A stretch of 64,000 bases of DNA from Sipunculus nudus (lineage: Eukaryota; Annelida; Sipuncula; Golfingiida; Sipunculidae). This document shows positions 15,362 through 25,600 of the stretch, piece by piece (position 1 is the stretch's first letter; the number at the start of each line of letters is the position of its first letter). Made by a program: the position numbers and the translations under genes. The stretch is taken from NCBI GenBank assembly GCA_026874595.1, contig CM049306.1:50106019-50170018 (forward strand), written 5' to 3'. The notes beneath the pieces are model-generated. The model did no database searches and had not been told where the DNA came from. It worked only from the letters and a program-made list of their open reading frames with translations.

Positions 15362-15797
15362 ACCAATAGCCCAGTATTGACTCCCCCCCCCCCCCCCTTT
15401 CTCGAATTTCCGGATCAGCCACTGCACACACACACACCTTTTCTAAAATACGACTTTTGCGTGTTCAGAAGACATGATCGAAACTTTGCATTGCAATCCA
15501 TGCTGATATTATAGTTTTCCTATGGCTAAGGTATCATAAACGCTTAATACACATGCGCTCCTGCTGTTTAGGCCTATATATGTTGGAGGGGGGTGGCGGT
15601 TTTGCAGTCGATTCATCCTGCACGCAAGCGTCCCCTTGTTTAAAATCATGAGTCATGAGACCTACCTGAATTTTTTCTACGTTTCTGGCACATCCGACCA
15701 CTGTCATCCCCTGCTTGACCAGCAGCTCAGCAACAGCAGCTCCGATACCGACAGACGCCCCCGTGACCAAGGCTACGCGGCCTGACCAACGCTCCAT
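1773..15797 (-). CDS. DHRS11-like: DHRS11-like short-chain dehydrogenase/reductase, complete 7-exon gene (copy A)
   Basis: Seven coding exons on the minus strand: 15797-15666, 8398-8195, 7862-7768, 6121-5992, 2942-2856, 2722-2657 and 1814-1773. All have AG/GT borders, joining to 251 residues. Visible SDR features: nucleotide-binding TGASVGIG at residues 12-19; Arg38 in GCARN, as in NADPH-preferring classical SDRs; CDV at 62-64; NNAG at 89-92; Asn114; SLSG at 144-147; YSATK at 159-163; and SPG..ETEF at 190-198. The C-terminal [12 protein letters not shown] and VHDVQ segments are those of the DHRS11 group, which in vertebrates reduces keto-steroids and other carbonyls. No signal peptide or membrane segment is seen, so it is probably cytosolic. 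Start chosen at the [13 protein letters not shown] methionine, shared by all three copies. Every catalytic residue is present, so this copy looks functional. The substrate is not inferable. The 3' end is short, with taa at 1775-1773. Confidence 0.92.
1912..2206 (+). mobile_element. SINE copy, body plus degenerate tRNA-like head, in intron 6 of SDR copy A
   Basis: From GGGTGTGCTCTCTCGACC to the 3' end (ACTATAAACCCC then CCTTTACC) this segment matches, on the opposite strand, the body of the element at 34871-35228. Shared blocks include GGCAGGCAAA, CTTTGGTTGT and AACAGGCCCGAAAGACCA. The first ~60 bp resemble a decayed tRNA head (box-B-like GGGTCCAGATTCT). Confidence 0.6.
2205..2369. repeat. (AT)n tract with TGATA interruptions, then (GA)n
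   Basis: Long AT dinucleotide runs interrupted by GTGATATA and TGATAAAGATAT blocks, ending in about ten GA units. It lies in intron 6 of SDR copy A, right after the SINE 3' end. Confidence 0.9.
3240..3611 (-). mobile_element. tRNA-derived SINE, in intron 4 of SDR copy A
   Basis: On the minus strand, from about 3605, the sequence reads like a tRNA gene: box-A-like GGGCATCCGTAGTCTA, a possible anticodon arm, then box-B GAGTTCGAATCTC. A ~270-bp non-tRNA body follows toward 3240. No CCA-type end or discrete tRNA fold is obvious, so a SINE head is more likely than a functional tRNA gene. Confidence 0.5.
4262..4440 (+). repeat. Dispersed repeat with ATCCAAGATTTAGGAAAAGG and poly-C
   Basis: Begins GGGAGCGAATCCAAGATTTAGGAAAAGG, later has AAAAGAGGGGTCCAGACATG, and ends in a long C run (4403-4424). 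The same order of blocks recurs at 37533-37685 and, weakly, at 56400-56525. Class unknown. Confidence 0.5.
4500..4862. mobile_element. Fold-back (MULE-like) MITE with 10-bp direct repeats, in intron 4 of SDR copy A
   Basis: The left arm (4500-4608) and right arm (4740-4862) are inverted copies: AGACTGATACC, CTCTATTATGGC, GTACAACGCCATCTT and GACTGGTTCCAACTCCA all recur as reverse complements. The ~130-bp centre is AT-rich. ACTGGCATGT occurs immediately outside each end (4490-4499 and 4863-4872), consistent with a 10-bp target-site duplication as made by Mutator-like transposases. No transposase is encoded. Confidence 0.7.
4917..5455 (+). mobile_element. Element related to the 152-bp-repeat family at 50590-51505
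   Basis: It shares, in order, the GGCGCCACCAG block (5081), ...AAAGAATCAT...GATCAATGCATTAGTTGTT, a single tandem-repeat-like unit (5225-5325) and a terminal GGACGGACGACGGACAAAGAGTGATTG block with the element at 50590-51505. A G run at 5205-5220 interrupts it. Confidence 0.5.
6151..6614. repeat. Tandem trimer of a ~161-bp fold-back MITE, in intron 3 of SDR copy A
   Basis: Units start at 6151, 6312 and 6473, with exact 161-bp spacing; the third is shortened by about 20 bp near its start. Each unit begins GGGGTGTGTTGCAATAA and ends TTATTGCAACAGGCCC, an inverted pair, with an inner GACTTAAG/CTTAAGTC pair, so each is a self-folding element. The array starts ~28 bp upstream (in transcript sense) of the exon 4 acceptor of SDR copy A. 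Confidence 0.85.
6735..7060. repeat. Degenerate (GATAAGAATAAG)-type minisatellite
   Basis: Purine-rich stretch built from imperfect GATAAGAATAAGGATAAAGAAT variants. It lies in intron 3 of SDR copy A, followed by a GACGAGGCAAGACAGGAC-type tract to about 7135. Confidence 0.75.
8004..8068. repeat. (AT)n microsatellite, intron 2 of SDR copy A
   Basis: About 32 uninterrupted AT units inside a 332-bp intron. Confidence 0.95.
8622..8690. repeat. (AT)n microsatellite, intron 1 of SDR copy A
   Basis: About 30 AT units with one AAATA interruption near the left end. Confidence 0.95.
9252..9963 (+). mobile_element. Solo LTR 1, in intron 1 of SDR copy A
   Basis: 712 bp bounded by TGTTAC...GTAACA. It contains a TATA box (TATAAATTA, 9458-9466) followed by GGGGCTGTG and an AAGAATAAAATTATG polyadenylation region near 9795, the order expected of U3-R-U5. 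The 3' part (CACTGA..TTCCCCTAGA.ATTTCACGCTGCCTAGTGTT) matches LTR 2. No primer-binding site, gag or pol follows, and no clear target duplication flanks it. Confidence 0.65.
11000..11654. other. Intronic stretch without recognised content
   Basis: Mixed-composition sequence inside intron 1 of SDR copy A. No long frame, no tandem structure and no match to the other repeats of the window were seen. Confidence 0.3.
11655..11747. mobile_element. 93-bp fold-back palindrome (mini-MITE)
   Basis: TAGCCCGATTGAATCGG and TCTTAAGATAAGAAAAATCTC-type arms are mirrored: the right half ends CCGATTCAATTGGGCTA. The arms are over 40 bp around a ~7-bp centre, so the whole folds into one hairpin. Confidence 0.8.
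12041..13042 (+). mobile_element. Non-autonomous Helitron, copy 1, in intron 1 of SDR copy A
   Basis: About 1.0 kb, collinear with 16555-17557 over its full length, diverged by substitutions and small indels. The 3' end has the palindrome CCCGGTATACCGGG (13017-13030), 8 nt, then CTAG (13039-13042) followed by T, the classic Helitron terminus. The 5' end aligns as TTTAAGCCTTATAAAAGG against TCTAATACTTATAAAAGG of copy 2, so the initial TC has become TT. No Rep/helicase is encoded; internal frames are not conserved. Confidence 0.8.
13056..13852 (+). mobile_element. Solo LTR 2, in intron 1 of SDR copy A
   Basis: 797 bp bounded by TGTTAC...GTAACA, a few bp after the Helitron end. TATAAATA at 13319-13326 is followed by GGGGGCTGTGTTTTAGAGCCGAGAGAG, and AAGAATAAATTATAG lies near 13700. 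It is collinear with LTR 1, but the U3 part is much diverged, so the two are related subfamilies and not an LTR pair of one insertion. Confidence 0.65.
13699..14545. repeat. Tandem duplication spanning LTR end, (AT)n and MITE start
   Basis: 13699-14065 and 14160-14545 are near-identical: the last ~150 bp of LTR 2, then (AT)n, then the first ~145 bp of the pogo-like MITE (AGTGAAACCTCGTTGTGTCG...). Copy 1 has a ~13-bp deletion near 13787 relative to copy 2. Confidence 0.85.
14400..15085. mobile_element. pogo/Tigger-like MITE
   Basis: 686 bp with 25-bp terminal inverted repeats: AGTGAAACCTCGTTGTGTCG at the left, and AGTAAAATCTCGTTGTGTCG as the complement of the right end. TA lies on both sides. 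The CAGTNAAACCTCGTT start and TA target are those of pogo/Tigger elements of the Tc1-mariner superfamily. No transposase frame remains. A truncated left end of a second copy is at 13920-14150. Confidence 0.75.
15097..15361. repeat. (AT)n and (CA)n microsatellite cluster
   Basis: (AT)n at 15097-15155 directly after the MITE and again at 15275-15361, with a short ACACAC block near 15322-15338. A C run follows at 15383-15397. Confidence 0.9.
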
Positions 15798-15916
15798 TTT
15801 GCTTAGTTGTGTACTGTTGACGAGTGGGGCGTGAGAGCGTTCATGTGCTTGTTTTTATCCACGTGTGAAGAGGTCCATTCCGGGTCATGGGACACCGCTT
15901 GATCAAATCACACACG

Positions 15917-16065
15917 TACGTACGTTGCATTGTGTGATACACCTGCCCGCCGCTGTCGGAGTCCGTTCTGTGAAGCTCCATGCAGGCTGGCACATGATTT
16001 AGCCCAGCAGCCAGGCGAGTACTCTCCCGATGCAACGGAAATCTTATAAAGAAGCTATATATATA

Positions 16066-16121
<56 letters not shown>

Positions 16122-16498
16122 TATATATACACACATATATATGTATTAGGACTATGGGTACAGCGCTGTGCAAAGAGCGTACCAAGCGATATGTTAATAC
16201 ATTCCCCGGGGGGGGGGGGGGTTATAAATGTTTAAATACAAAATAGATTATGGATAATATTGAATATTTGGTTTTGCCGTATATGTATATATATATATAT
16301 ATATATATTCCCCACACTTTAAAAAAAGACTTAAAAAAAACAGCACACACACACACACATATATATATATATGTATATATATTGCATCCACCATCATCTC
16401 TCAGATTCCTAAATATCAATTTTCCAACCCCCGCCTCCCACACAACACACACACACATGTTTGAACTGCTTCCTACGCCTCTTATATATAATTTTTGC
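15917..16498 (+). repeat. Local repeat U, copy 1
   Basis: Starts GTTGCATTGTGTGATACACC, runs through GAAATCTTATAAAGAAGC into (AT)n, then GTATTAGGACTATGGGTACAG, a G run, TTGGTTTTGCCGTATATG, (AT)n, TTCCCCACACTTT, (CA)n and a tail ending TTTTGCTC. It lies just upstream of SDR copy A and may overlap its promoter. Confidence 0.8.
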
Positions 16499-17556
16499 TC
16501 AGCAGCCAGGCGAGTACTCTCCCGATGCAACGGAAATCTTATAAAGAAGGTATATCTAATACTTATAAAAGGAATTCGGTCCACCTTTGTTCGCAATGTT
16601 CTCTGAAACCGCGTTGCGTATGACACTGTGCCATACCTCATTTTAAAGGTTATTATACCCGCAGTGACATAGGCGATATAAGAATAATTGAATTTTAATG
16701 TACTTATAATTTTGAGTGATTTTTCAGTTTTTACTGACTTGCACTGAGGTTAGACCGAACACAGCCGAACTGCCTTCGGCATTGACCGGAAAGCATGCAT
16801 CGTGGTCAGTCAACCTCAAAAACACCATTAAGGACTATAATAATTGTTCATATGAATAACGCTTGCTTTCAGTGAGGGATTTGAGCATGTCTGGCCTTTG
16901 ACCCAGGCTCTCACCCACGTGCGTGGTCAATAAAAGTGAAAAACACAGGTTTCTCGCTTCATGAAATGGAGGGTTCAACCCAGGAAGGTTTAATGACAAA
17001 AATAAATTCAAGGTGCCAGTTTCAGGAACTAGGGTTAGTCGGGGTGGTTGATTGGGTTTCAGCTTAAAATGTGTCTGATACGATGAAAAAAATTGCGGCG
17101 GCTGAAAATGGGAAACGGACTCTCTGCATGGAGTCCCGTTTGGTCCGCTTCTGCTTTCTTCAGGAACAATTTCCTTGCAACGTACATTTAATTAATCTTT
17201 CATGCGTTGCTCACATCAACCTAATCTTTATACGTCCAATTATAGAATCCGGTCAAATATCATCGATAACCTGAATGCCCCCGCGTCTCATTCCGGTTCG
17301 CAATGTAACCATCATCACTGACCAGGTCTTCAAGGTAAACATACCGGGTTATGAATTTCTTGCCATGAGCACAGCGCCAAAAAATTAATGTAATAATATT
17401 TATACATATCTTATTGAGACAGTATCCCATATATATCCCAAATATAACCTATATTTTCTTTTAACTTTTGGAATAAATAAATCAGACAACATTCCACATA
17501 TCATTTAAATATCCCAAACCCCGGTAAAAAGCCCGGTATACCGGGTTTATCAGCTA

Positions 17557-17613
<57 letters not shown>

Positions 17614-17771
17614 TATATATGTATTAGGACTATGGGTACAGCGCTGTGCAAAGAGCGTACCAAGCGATATGTTAATACATTCCCCGGGGGGGGGGGGGTA
17701 TAAATGTTTAAATACAAAATAGATTATGGATAATATTGAATATTTGGTTTTGCCGTATATGTATATATGTA

Positions 17772-17810
<39 letters not shown>

Positions 17811-17826
17811 CCCACACTTTAAAAAA
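16499..17826 (+). repeat. Local repeat U, copy 2, interrupted by a Helitron
   Basis: 16499-16554 carries the CAGCCAGGCGAGTACTCTCC...CTTATAAAGAAGG part of U. 17558-17826 carries (AT)n onward to CCCCACACTTT. The 1003 bp between are the Helitron. Compared with copies 1 and 3 the flanks form an uninterrupted GAAGCTATATATA site. Confidence 0.8.
16555..17557 (+). mobile_element. Non-autonomous Helitron, copy 2
   Basis: 1003 bp beginning TCTAATACTTATAAAAGG and ending palindrome CCCGGTATACCGGG (17532-17545), TTTATCAG, CTAG (17554-17557). The base before is A and the base after is T, the A|T target of Helitrons, with no target duplication. It is inserted at the (AT)n of local repeat U. Non-coding. 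Confidence 0.85.
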
Positions 17827-17972
17827 ACGTTGCATTGTGTGATACACCTGCCCGCCGCTGTCGGAGTCCATTCTGTGAAGCTCCATGCAGGCTGGCACAT
17901 GATTTAGCCCAGCAGCCAGGCGAGTACTCTCCCGATGCAACGGAAATCTTATAAAGAAGCTATATATATATA

Positions 17973-18016
<44 letters not shown>

Positions 18017-18388
18017 TATATATACACACATATATATGTATTAGGACTATGGGTACAGCGCTGTGCAAAGAGCGTACCAAGCGATATGTTAATACATTCC
18101 CCGGGGGGGGGGGTTCTAAATGTTTAAATACAAAATAGATTATGGATAATATTGAATATTTGGTTTTGCCGTATATGTATATATATATATATATTCCCCA
18201 CACTTTAAAAAAAACTTAAAAAAAAACAGCACACACACACACACACATATATATATATGTATATATATTGCATCCACCATCATCTCTCAGATTCCCAAAT
18301 ATCAATTTTCCAACCCCCGCCTCCCACACCACACACACACACATGTTTGAACTGCTTCCTACGCCTCTTATATATAAATTTTGCTCAA
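17826..18388 (+). repeat. Local repeat U, copy 3
   Basis: Same block order as copy 1, from GTTGCATTGTGTGATACACC to TTTTGCTC. Differences are mainly in microsatellite and G-run lengths and in a short AAAAAA/CTTAAAAAA region. Confidence 0.8.
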
Positions 18389-18585
18389 GATGAAACAGCT
18401 AGCTAACTTAATTACCGTCCCGCGCGTCTTCACTGTCCGGGGTGTTTTATTCAGGGCGTACACTGCTTGTAGACTAACACAATGTATAATGTGTGCATAC
18501 CGGACGACAACAGTTACTGATAGGGTGATAACTGCGTTTACGAAAAAACACTGTTCAAGTGTATCGCATTTAAACACTGATATAA

Positions 18586-19850
18586 ATAGAATATGTTCAG
18601 TCGACAAGCGACTGCAGGTATCATCCAAATTGCAGCAGCATCGACAAATGAGGGGCACTCCAAATTTGTGGGATCATAGAATGACGAGACCAAAAATTGT
18701 ATTTACGCATGAATTATCGTCGGTAGCGCCACCTGTCTTGTGTATGAGAAAGCAATCCAAGATCGATGGATATGCAACATTCCAGGCCGTTAAGTCAAAC
18801 CCTTATGTGTCATTTTCACGAAAATCGTACCTTCAGGTGGTCGCTGGATGAAATGAATTGTAGGTGGCGCCACCAGTCTAATATACAAAATAAAACATTC
18901 CAAGGTTTATGGACAATCATATTTTCAGATGGAACTTAAAACCATTACTTAGATATTTGGTCTATTTTGTATGATTAGTGATTGTAGGTGGCACCACAAG
19001 CTAGTCTTGTGTACGAAAAGGTTACACATGTTGGTCATGAAAGTGTTAGGCCAAAACATTCCTCAGATGTGTGTGATTTTCATCCGAAACAGAAGCAGAT
19101 ATGGTCATACAGAAAAAAAAAGGACGGTTTGTTATGTCTACGACAAAGCTATCCAAGATGAATAAACGGATAAACGTTCAAACTGATACATCCATTCATT
19201 CCTAAGATATGTGCAATATTCCCCCTAAACAGATCTTTGGATGGACGCCACGCGATTGCAGGTGGTGCCACTATAGGCTTGTGTATGAGATTTGAAGATC
19301 TGTGGACACGCAAAATAACCCGGGGATACGTCTCCTAAGATAAATGCATGGATGTTTTCGATGAAATATGTGATTAAAGGTGGCGCCATCTGTCATATGT
19401 ACGAGAAAGCTATCCAATATGGATGACATGCCAAAGTTCAGTAATGCATTTAACCACTTCTGAGATATGTGTGATTTTCACCGTAAGCAAAAGCACGGAT
19501 TGACGCCACGCGATGGCACAACCAGTCTTGAAAACGATATGGTGGTATCCAAAATCTATAAGACATGCCCAATGTTAACCCAGTACATTGTGCTTCTCCT
19601 CAGATATGTCCTTTAATCACTAAAACAGACACACAGATGGACACTACGCGAAAGGGAGTGTAGGTGGCAGCACCAATATTTGTTAGGCACGAGTTCTCAT
19701 GTGACCCAATAATCTTGCCGGGTAATAGGAAAGTTCGGTTCAAGGGCCTCAGAAGAGTTCTTCGTAGACGAAAGCGGCGACGGTGGTGGCGGGGCGGCAA
19801 AACCGCGTGAAAAAATCGTATCCGTAAATCTTTTTGCGGATACAATAAAT
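18586..19850 (-). mobile_element. Satellite-bearing Helentron-like element S1
   Basis: Read on the minus strand, the right end (19843-19818) has GTATCCG...CGGATAC inverted repeats. The body has diverged GGTGGCGCCACC-centred units (18722, 18863, 18987, 19261, 19379, 19663). The left end has hairpin CAGTCG/CGACTG (18598-18614), then CTAT at 18589-18586 where S3 has CTAG. The most decayed of the three copies. Confidence 0.65.
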
Positions 19851-21705
19851 TGTCATCTGTGGATGTATTCCAAGAATACTTTAGTATCCCTTAACTTTGC
19901 TACCTTAATGCCGGAATATACCGCTTAGAAAAATATGTTTTTTAGAAACAATTGGTCGTGTTATAAATACAGAACACTTTTGTCTTTGTGAATAAATATT
20001 GAGGATGTTTAAATCTCATGATAAGCCATATACCATAATTGTGTCTTTAACACATACTTTAATATATAGTCTGTTTGACCCTAACATAAACGTATTTGCT
20101 CAGGATATATTTAATGGTTGTTTTTACCAATGCAATGCTGCACGTCAAAAAGCACGTCTGTAAATACCATGGAATATTTCGCAAAACTCTTCAAAAATGA
20201 ATATATTATTTAAAAATAAAACATGAATCATGGTGTAATATTTATGGCCGAGTCTTTATTTGATTTCCAAAATATACGTTTTATTCAGCAATTTACTTTG
20301 CAAACACATTGACAAAAGCTGATACCATTAACTGACACCACATTGCTATGGTATACGAAATGCTGTGTTGTTTTTACACTCCTCACACTGGCTTATACAC
20401 TGAAGATCCAAGGTCTCCTCTCCAATGAGAGCGGGATATCATATTGTGCATCAAGCTCTAAATTTTAAACATGCGAGACGCGCTCTGGTTGGTCTGATTC
20501 TTTGATTATGTTAGAAACGGTGTAAACGTAAGTTGTTTTCGGTTAAATAACCAGGTGATGAAAAATAGGTTTGCATTATAACAGTAGCCACTGTTATAAA
20601 ACCCTATTTATAATGTATTGCTGATCAAAGAACACTAGGTGTCTGTGTTTTATTGTTGTTACCCGTGAATGAGAGCTGAATGGAAAAAAAAATTATTTTA
20701 TTACACCATATTTTGTCCTACACACTAGCTCTCTTCTGCGACGAAACATTGTATAAATGATTACGGTCGACTGAAAAAATTAACAGACATACTGCTTAGG
20801 CACATTACATACACATTGGTGTTTCTGTGAGCATATGCATTGAAATGTAAAAAGGTGTTTCCTTGAAATGTAACAATTTTTTATATTGAGGTGTGATAGC
20901 TTAGACCAGTAGTACCGGCCATCATTAACAGTTCTCAGCTGGAAGGGGTTCATTTTGAGTAGAAACGACCTCTGGTGGAGGGAGAGTTAACTTGTTTTAT
21001 TCTGACGTGAGCGTGTGCTTTTCTATCTTGACCGTACCCATATAACTTGCATACTCGCATCCTCCTGGGAAAATTAATGACCTTCAGGTGGGTGAGCGGT
21101 GACCGAAAAAAGTCACAGAAAAAAGTCAAAGAAAACATTCATACATATACATATATATGTATGATAATAGATAGATAGAATAAGATATGTAATATATCTT
21201 AAGGACGAGTAAAATTAACATTACATATATAACATATGCATTTATCCCATGCCACGTTGCAATTTTATATTTAAAAAATGGTAAATGATCTATTTGTTTA
21301 TATTCAGCAGGCAAAGAACATTTGAAAATTTAAACAAGGTCACCACAGAAACATGGCCTTAATTTTTTATTTCTGAAGGACTCAGTTCTTTCTACTGCGG
21401 AACCTGCAAAGATATTAGGTTTTGCAAGCTAGAGTGTCCGTTATGAATAAATCAAAAACATATGTTAAGCATTTAATATCAAAACTATTTGTATAAAATT
21501 AATCTTATCTTTTTAAAACGTTAATAAATGTACTCATATTGCTGTGAATATGGAAGGAAACGTGTAAGAAATAAGTTTTTTTTTAATTTGTTTCAGTTAC
21601 TCTCTTAAAAACTGTGATTTTTCCCCTACACAAATCTGTGGCTTCATTTCACACCCAACATTTTTACCCTTTTTTCGGAACTTATTTCCTACCCAAAATT
21701 TTGAC
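19851..21705. other. Intergenic, no gene recognised
   Basis: AT-rich sequence. A short imperfect fold-back at about 20565-20612 (AAATAGGTTT..ATTATAACAGT against ACTGTTATAAAACCCTATTT) is the only structure noticed. Confidence 0.35.
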
Positions 21706-22078
21706 TTTATTTGCTATGACTTTACTTGCTTTATTGGTTGTGACTTTTATTTGTTTTGAGAATCGAATGAACAATATTGGCCTACTAAAACGGTGGTTGA
21801 CCTGTTGTCGCCAATTTCAGAGGGAACAGCTGTGTTAACGTGTGGAGAGACATCTGGTGACGGTTACAGGTAAACACAGGATTTATTTGCTATGACTTTA
21901 CTTGCTCTGGCGTAATTTCTTACTTTATTGGTTGTGAATTTTATTTGTTTTGAGAATCGAATGAACATTATTGGCCTACTAAAACGGTGGTTGACCTGTT
22001 GTCGCCAATTTCAGAGGGAACAGCTGTGTTAACGTGTGGAGAGACATCTGGTGACGGCTACAGGTAAACACAGGATTT
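21706..22078 (+). repeat. Tandem duplication upstream of DUF4174 copy 1
   Basis: 21706-21881 and 21882-22078 are nearly identical, from TTTATTTGCTATGACTTTAC to AGGTAAACACAGG. The second copy has a ~21-bp insertion. Each ends with ACAGGTAAAC, which resembles a splice donor. The second copy stops ~90 bp before the TATA box. Confidence 0.85.
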
Positions 22079-22164
22079 ATGCACCTGGCATGTTACACAA
22101 GGCATCACGCTTTCTGCCATGCGAGGTGCTAGAATTACTGATTTCATAACGTTTTTCTCCCAAC

Positions 22165-22172
22165 TATATAAG
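22165..22172 (+). promoter_or_regulatory. TATA box of DUF4174 copy 1
   Basis: TATATAAG lies 69 bp before the start codon and would place transcription initiation near 22195. Two tandem copies of a ~180-bp segment lie directly upstream (21706-22078). Confidence 0.6.
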
Positions 22173-22240
22173 CAGGGTCCAAAGTAGAAGGGTTACTTTT
22201 GGCGACGCCTTAATATCAGACTGCCGCCAACAATAACAAC

Positions 22241-22453
22241 ATGCAGATCTATATAGCCACCATGATCATCACCACACTGACCGTGTTAGCGGGAATTAGT
22301 GAGGCGTGCGGCCGGGGATCAAAGGGGAAGGTAAGAAATGAACCACTTGTCATTCTCCGATTGTCAACGCTAAGTTGTCATGGGGGCTCCACCAAGTGAA
22401 ATGGCCAGCAACTTCGTAACTGAGCCAGCTGTAGCTTCGTAATGGACTCTGTG

Positions 22454-22523
<70 letters not shown>

Positions 22524-22618
22524 TATATGTATATATATAATTTATATGTATATATCTATATGTATGTATTTTTATATATGTGTGTGTTTATATGTATATA
22601 TATGTATCTATATGTATA

Positions 22619-22661
<43 letters not shown>

Positions 22662-25600
22662 GAATCAAATCGGTTATATTTATGATCAGAATTAGAGTAT
22701 TTTGATAACGTTGCACCTGCCATGATATATATATATGACAAAAAATCTGCGTTTATACATTGAACTATAAGATTTAAATCATCACGTAAACCCTACTGAT
22801 GTTGATATATTTTCGAGCACCATTTTATACAAACTAAAAACATACATTTTATTATTTACATTTAATTATTTACATTTATTATTTATGTTTAATGCCCCTC
22901 AGTCATTTTTTCCATATTCTGAAATATCAGTATTTACTGTTCATGGTGTCTTGACATAAACACATGGCTATAACGTGCGTATGTTTATAAGGAGCCTTGC
23001 GACCTTGTACATATTTAGGCTTATGAAAGATTGGGTTGTGTATACTTGTTCAAGTCTGCTGCTCGACGCTGTTTACGGACTCGAGGACCGCGTCGTGCAT
23101 AAGCCACAGTGTTAGGAGAACTGGACCACGTCTATCGTGTCCCCGCCTGTTTACGTTAACAGTTAAACAAGAGGAATATGTAATTTGTATAAGTCGCACA
23201 ACAACAGGTCGACCTAAATATCATACTCAACTTCAGACAACATTAATCGTATATATGTTTATACCTGTTGAAAAATAAGTGGTGCGAATGCATGTATTGT
23301 ATTTTAAGAGTCAGCGTGGCTTATATGTTGCTGATTTGCCAGAAAAATGCCCTAGGATTGGAGCGCTGGTTCCCCGTACGTCTGATGAACGGACGGGTAA
23401 AAATGCACTATACATCGAAAAAATAAGCCACTCGTGTAATACAAGTGGGAAAAGTTGGGTAAATTGTGTGCCTTTTGTCTTTATTCTCACATCATCATAT
23501 TGGTGCATTTCCATTACAGATTTTTACGTTTTTAATCATTAATAAAAACTCTTTTACGTGAGGTCGTGCATGCCTTAACTTGTCGATTTTATCCACAGTT
23601 TATCTTGATGCCGCTCTGTTAAGCTTTCTGAGACATTCAGCTGTCTTAGGGTCAGACTGACGCATTATCTGCACTATATATTATCATTGTAAACAAAGCA
23701 GTATTCATACACACCTGACCACATTTTTACATCTCCAGCACATTGGTCTTAAAGACCATGTTGAACTCTGTTTACATATTCGGAAAAAGTGGCGCCTCAT
23801 GTGACTCATTTAGGAACTTTGAGCCTAGTTCTCTCCCAGTCTGAAGATGGCAGCACCTCCCAGAGCAAACTGTGGAAAAAGCACACCTCTCACTGCATCT
23901 CATGTCAAAATTTTATCTCTGCAGAAAAAAACATTATCTTGGCATGATTAAAAAGCTAAAAACCTATGTTATCAAAAAAATAAACCACATAATAATGGCC
24001 CCCTATTAATTTTAAGGTGACACACTTCAGCCCGGCCCTGTCATATTGCATTCAGTCCGGTGGACTTACACAAAATGGGCAAAGTGCTCTAATTGTCGCT
24101 CTCGCCTTACGGTATCATCTCCGCAATTAGTTTCATAATACAAACTCTAGGAACGTAACAAGCTGAAGCACGAGTGCTGAAGCCTCCAAGTTCAACTTCT
24201 GACGACATTCTTTAACTTCTGAGGCCAATCCGCTGCCTGAAGATCACCAAGGAGTGTTAAACTTCTTGAGTAAACTGACCATAAACTAATAACGTTTTCC
24301 CTTTATTTTAAGGACACCAGCCAGACCAGCACTGAGGATGCTTCCAGGTGGCTGAGACAGTTTCAATGGAAGAACCGTCTGTTGGTGATTTCAGCAGCAG
24401 ACAAGGCAGATCTGGAGTATCAGCGTCAGTGGAATATGCTCAAGGTGAGTCAAACGTTGAACGAGTCATTGACATTGACTTTCTTAAACGTAAATTAATC
24501 GAGTCACCTGGGTCGATAATGATAAACTGATGGATAATAACGACACGATTGTATCAATTCACAGACTTATCAGTAAAATCGATATTTCTGCGATAGCCTC
24601 GGGCCGGAAATCGGTGCTGACATTTATCTTGACAGTAAGCCGCTCTTCAATCGTTACACTATATCATGTTACATTATGTCCTGACAGCCAACCCTAAGAG
24701 CATTCAATAAGATATACATTGTAGTATATATATATATATACTTATATACATATATACTTACATACTTATATATTCATTCGTAATCCCTACATACTTAAAT
24801 GTATTAACTTAACAATTAATCCAAGCCATCACAGTAACACGACCACCCTCCGTTTTTTATCTTATCAATGGACAAGGAACGACGACACTTAAATGAATAA
24901 AAGTAACCAGTTTGTAACATATAATATTTGCACATATGGATTTTACCACATTTTATGAGCTCTTTTTAAGTAAACGTGCAGCAGTATCAACCTCCAAGCT
25001 GCGCATGAGTGTTTCCCTAAAGTTCATGGGCTAGGAGGGGTCACCGTGCACCCCCTCTGGGATTTCATGACATAGGTATTTTTAGATCCCAAAGTATGTC
25101 CAATTAATGAATTAAGATGTTAACATTGATTATTTTGGGATACGCTACCCTTATAGGTCTTTTAAAGACAACCCCGTCCTTACGCACGGCACCCGCGGAC
25201 AGGTAGCCTTGATTAGGGGGTAGGGGTATGTAAATGCTTATAGCTCGCTTAATATTTGACATATTCACTTCAAATAAAGTGCATTGTGTTTGCAAATTGT
25301 GGGGAAATGTCACTGATAACAATAATCATATGAATATTTTATGTGTTTATTTTGATTATGTAAATAATCACTATACTTATAAAATATCCAAAAAGAAAAT
25401 TGAATTTAATAGCTTTTTCTATCATTTTTTCCCAACAGTAGTTTATTTTCGAGATGATGTTACATTTCTAAATTTCTAGTGCATTAAAACACTAGTTTCT
25501 GACATTCTTACAAATTATGTTGATAAAATTATGAATATTTGACCATATACACCTGTAAGCAATGACCCATTGTTAATTCTATTTTATGGTAACCCTTGTT

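Noticed and set aside
17554-18027. 157-codon minus-strand frame rich in Tyr-Ile
   Set aside because: Translation of AT microsatellites and repeat U only.
18381-18851. 156-codon open frame on the plus strand
   Set aside because: It runs from the tail of local repeat U into the satellite element S1, shows no protein-like motif, and crosses the element's terminal hairpin.
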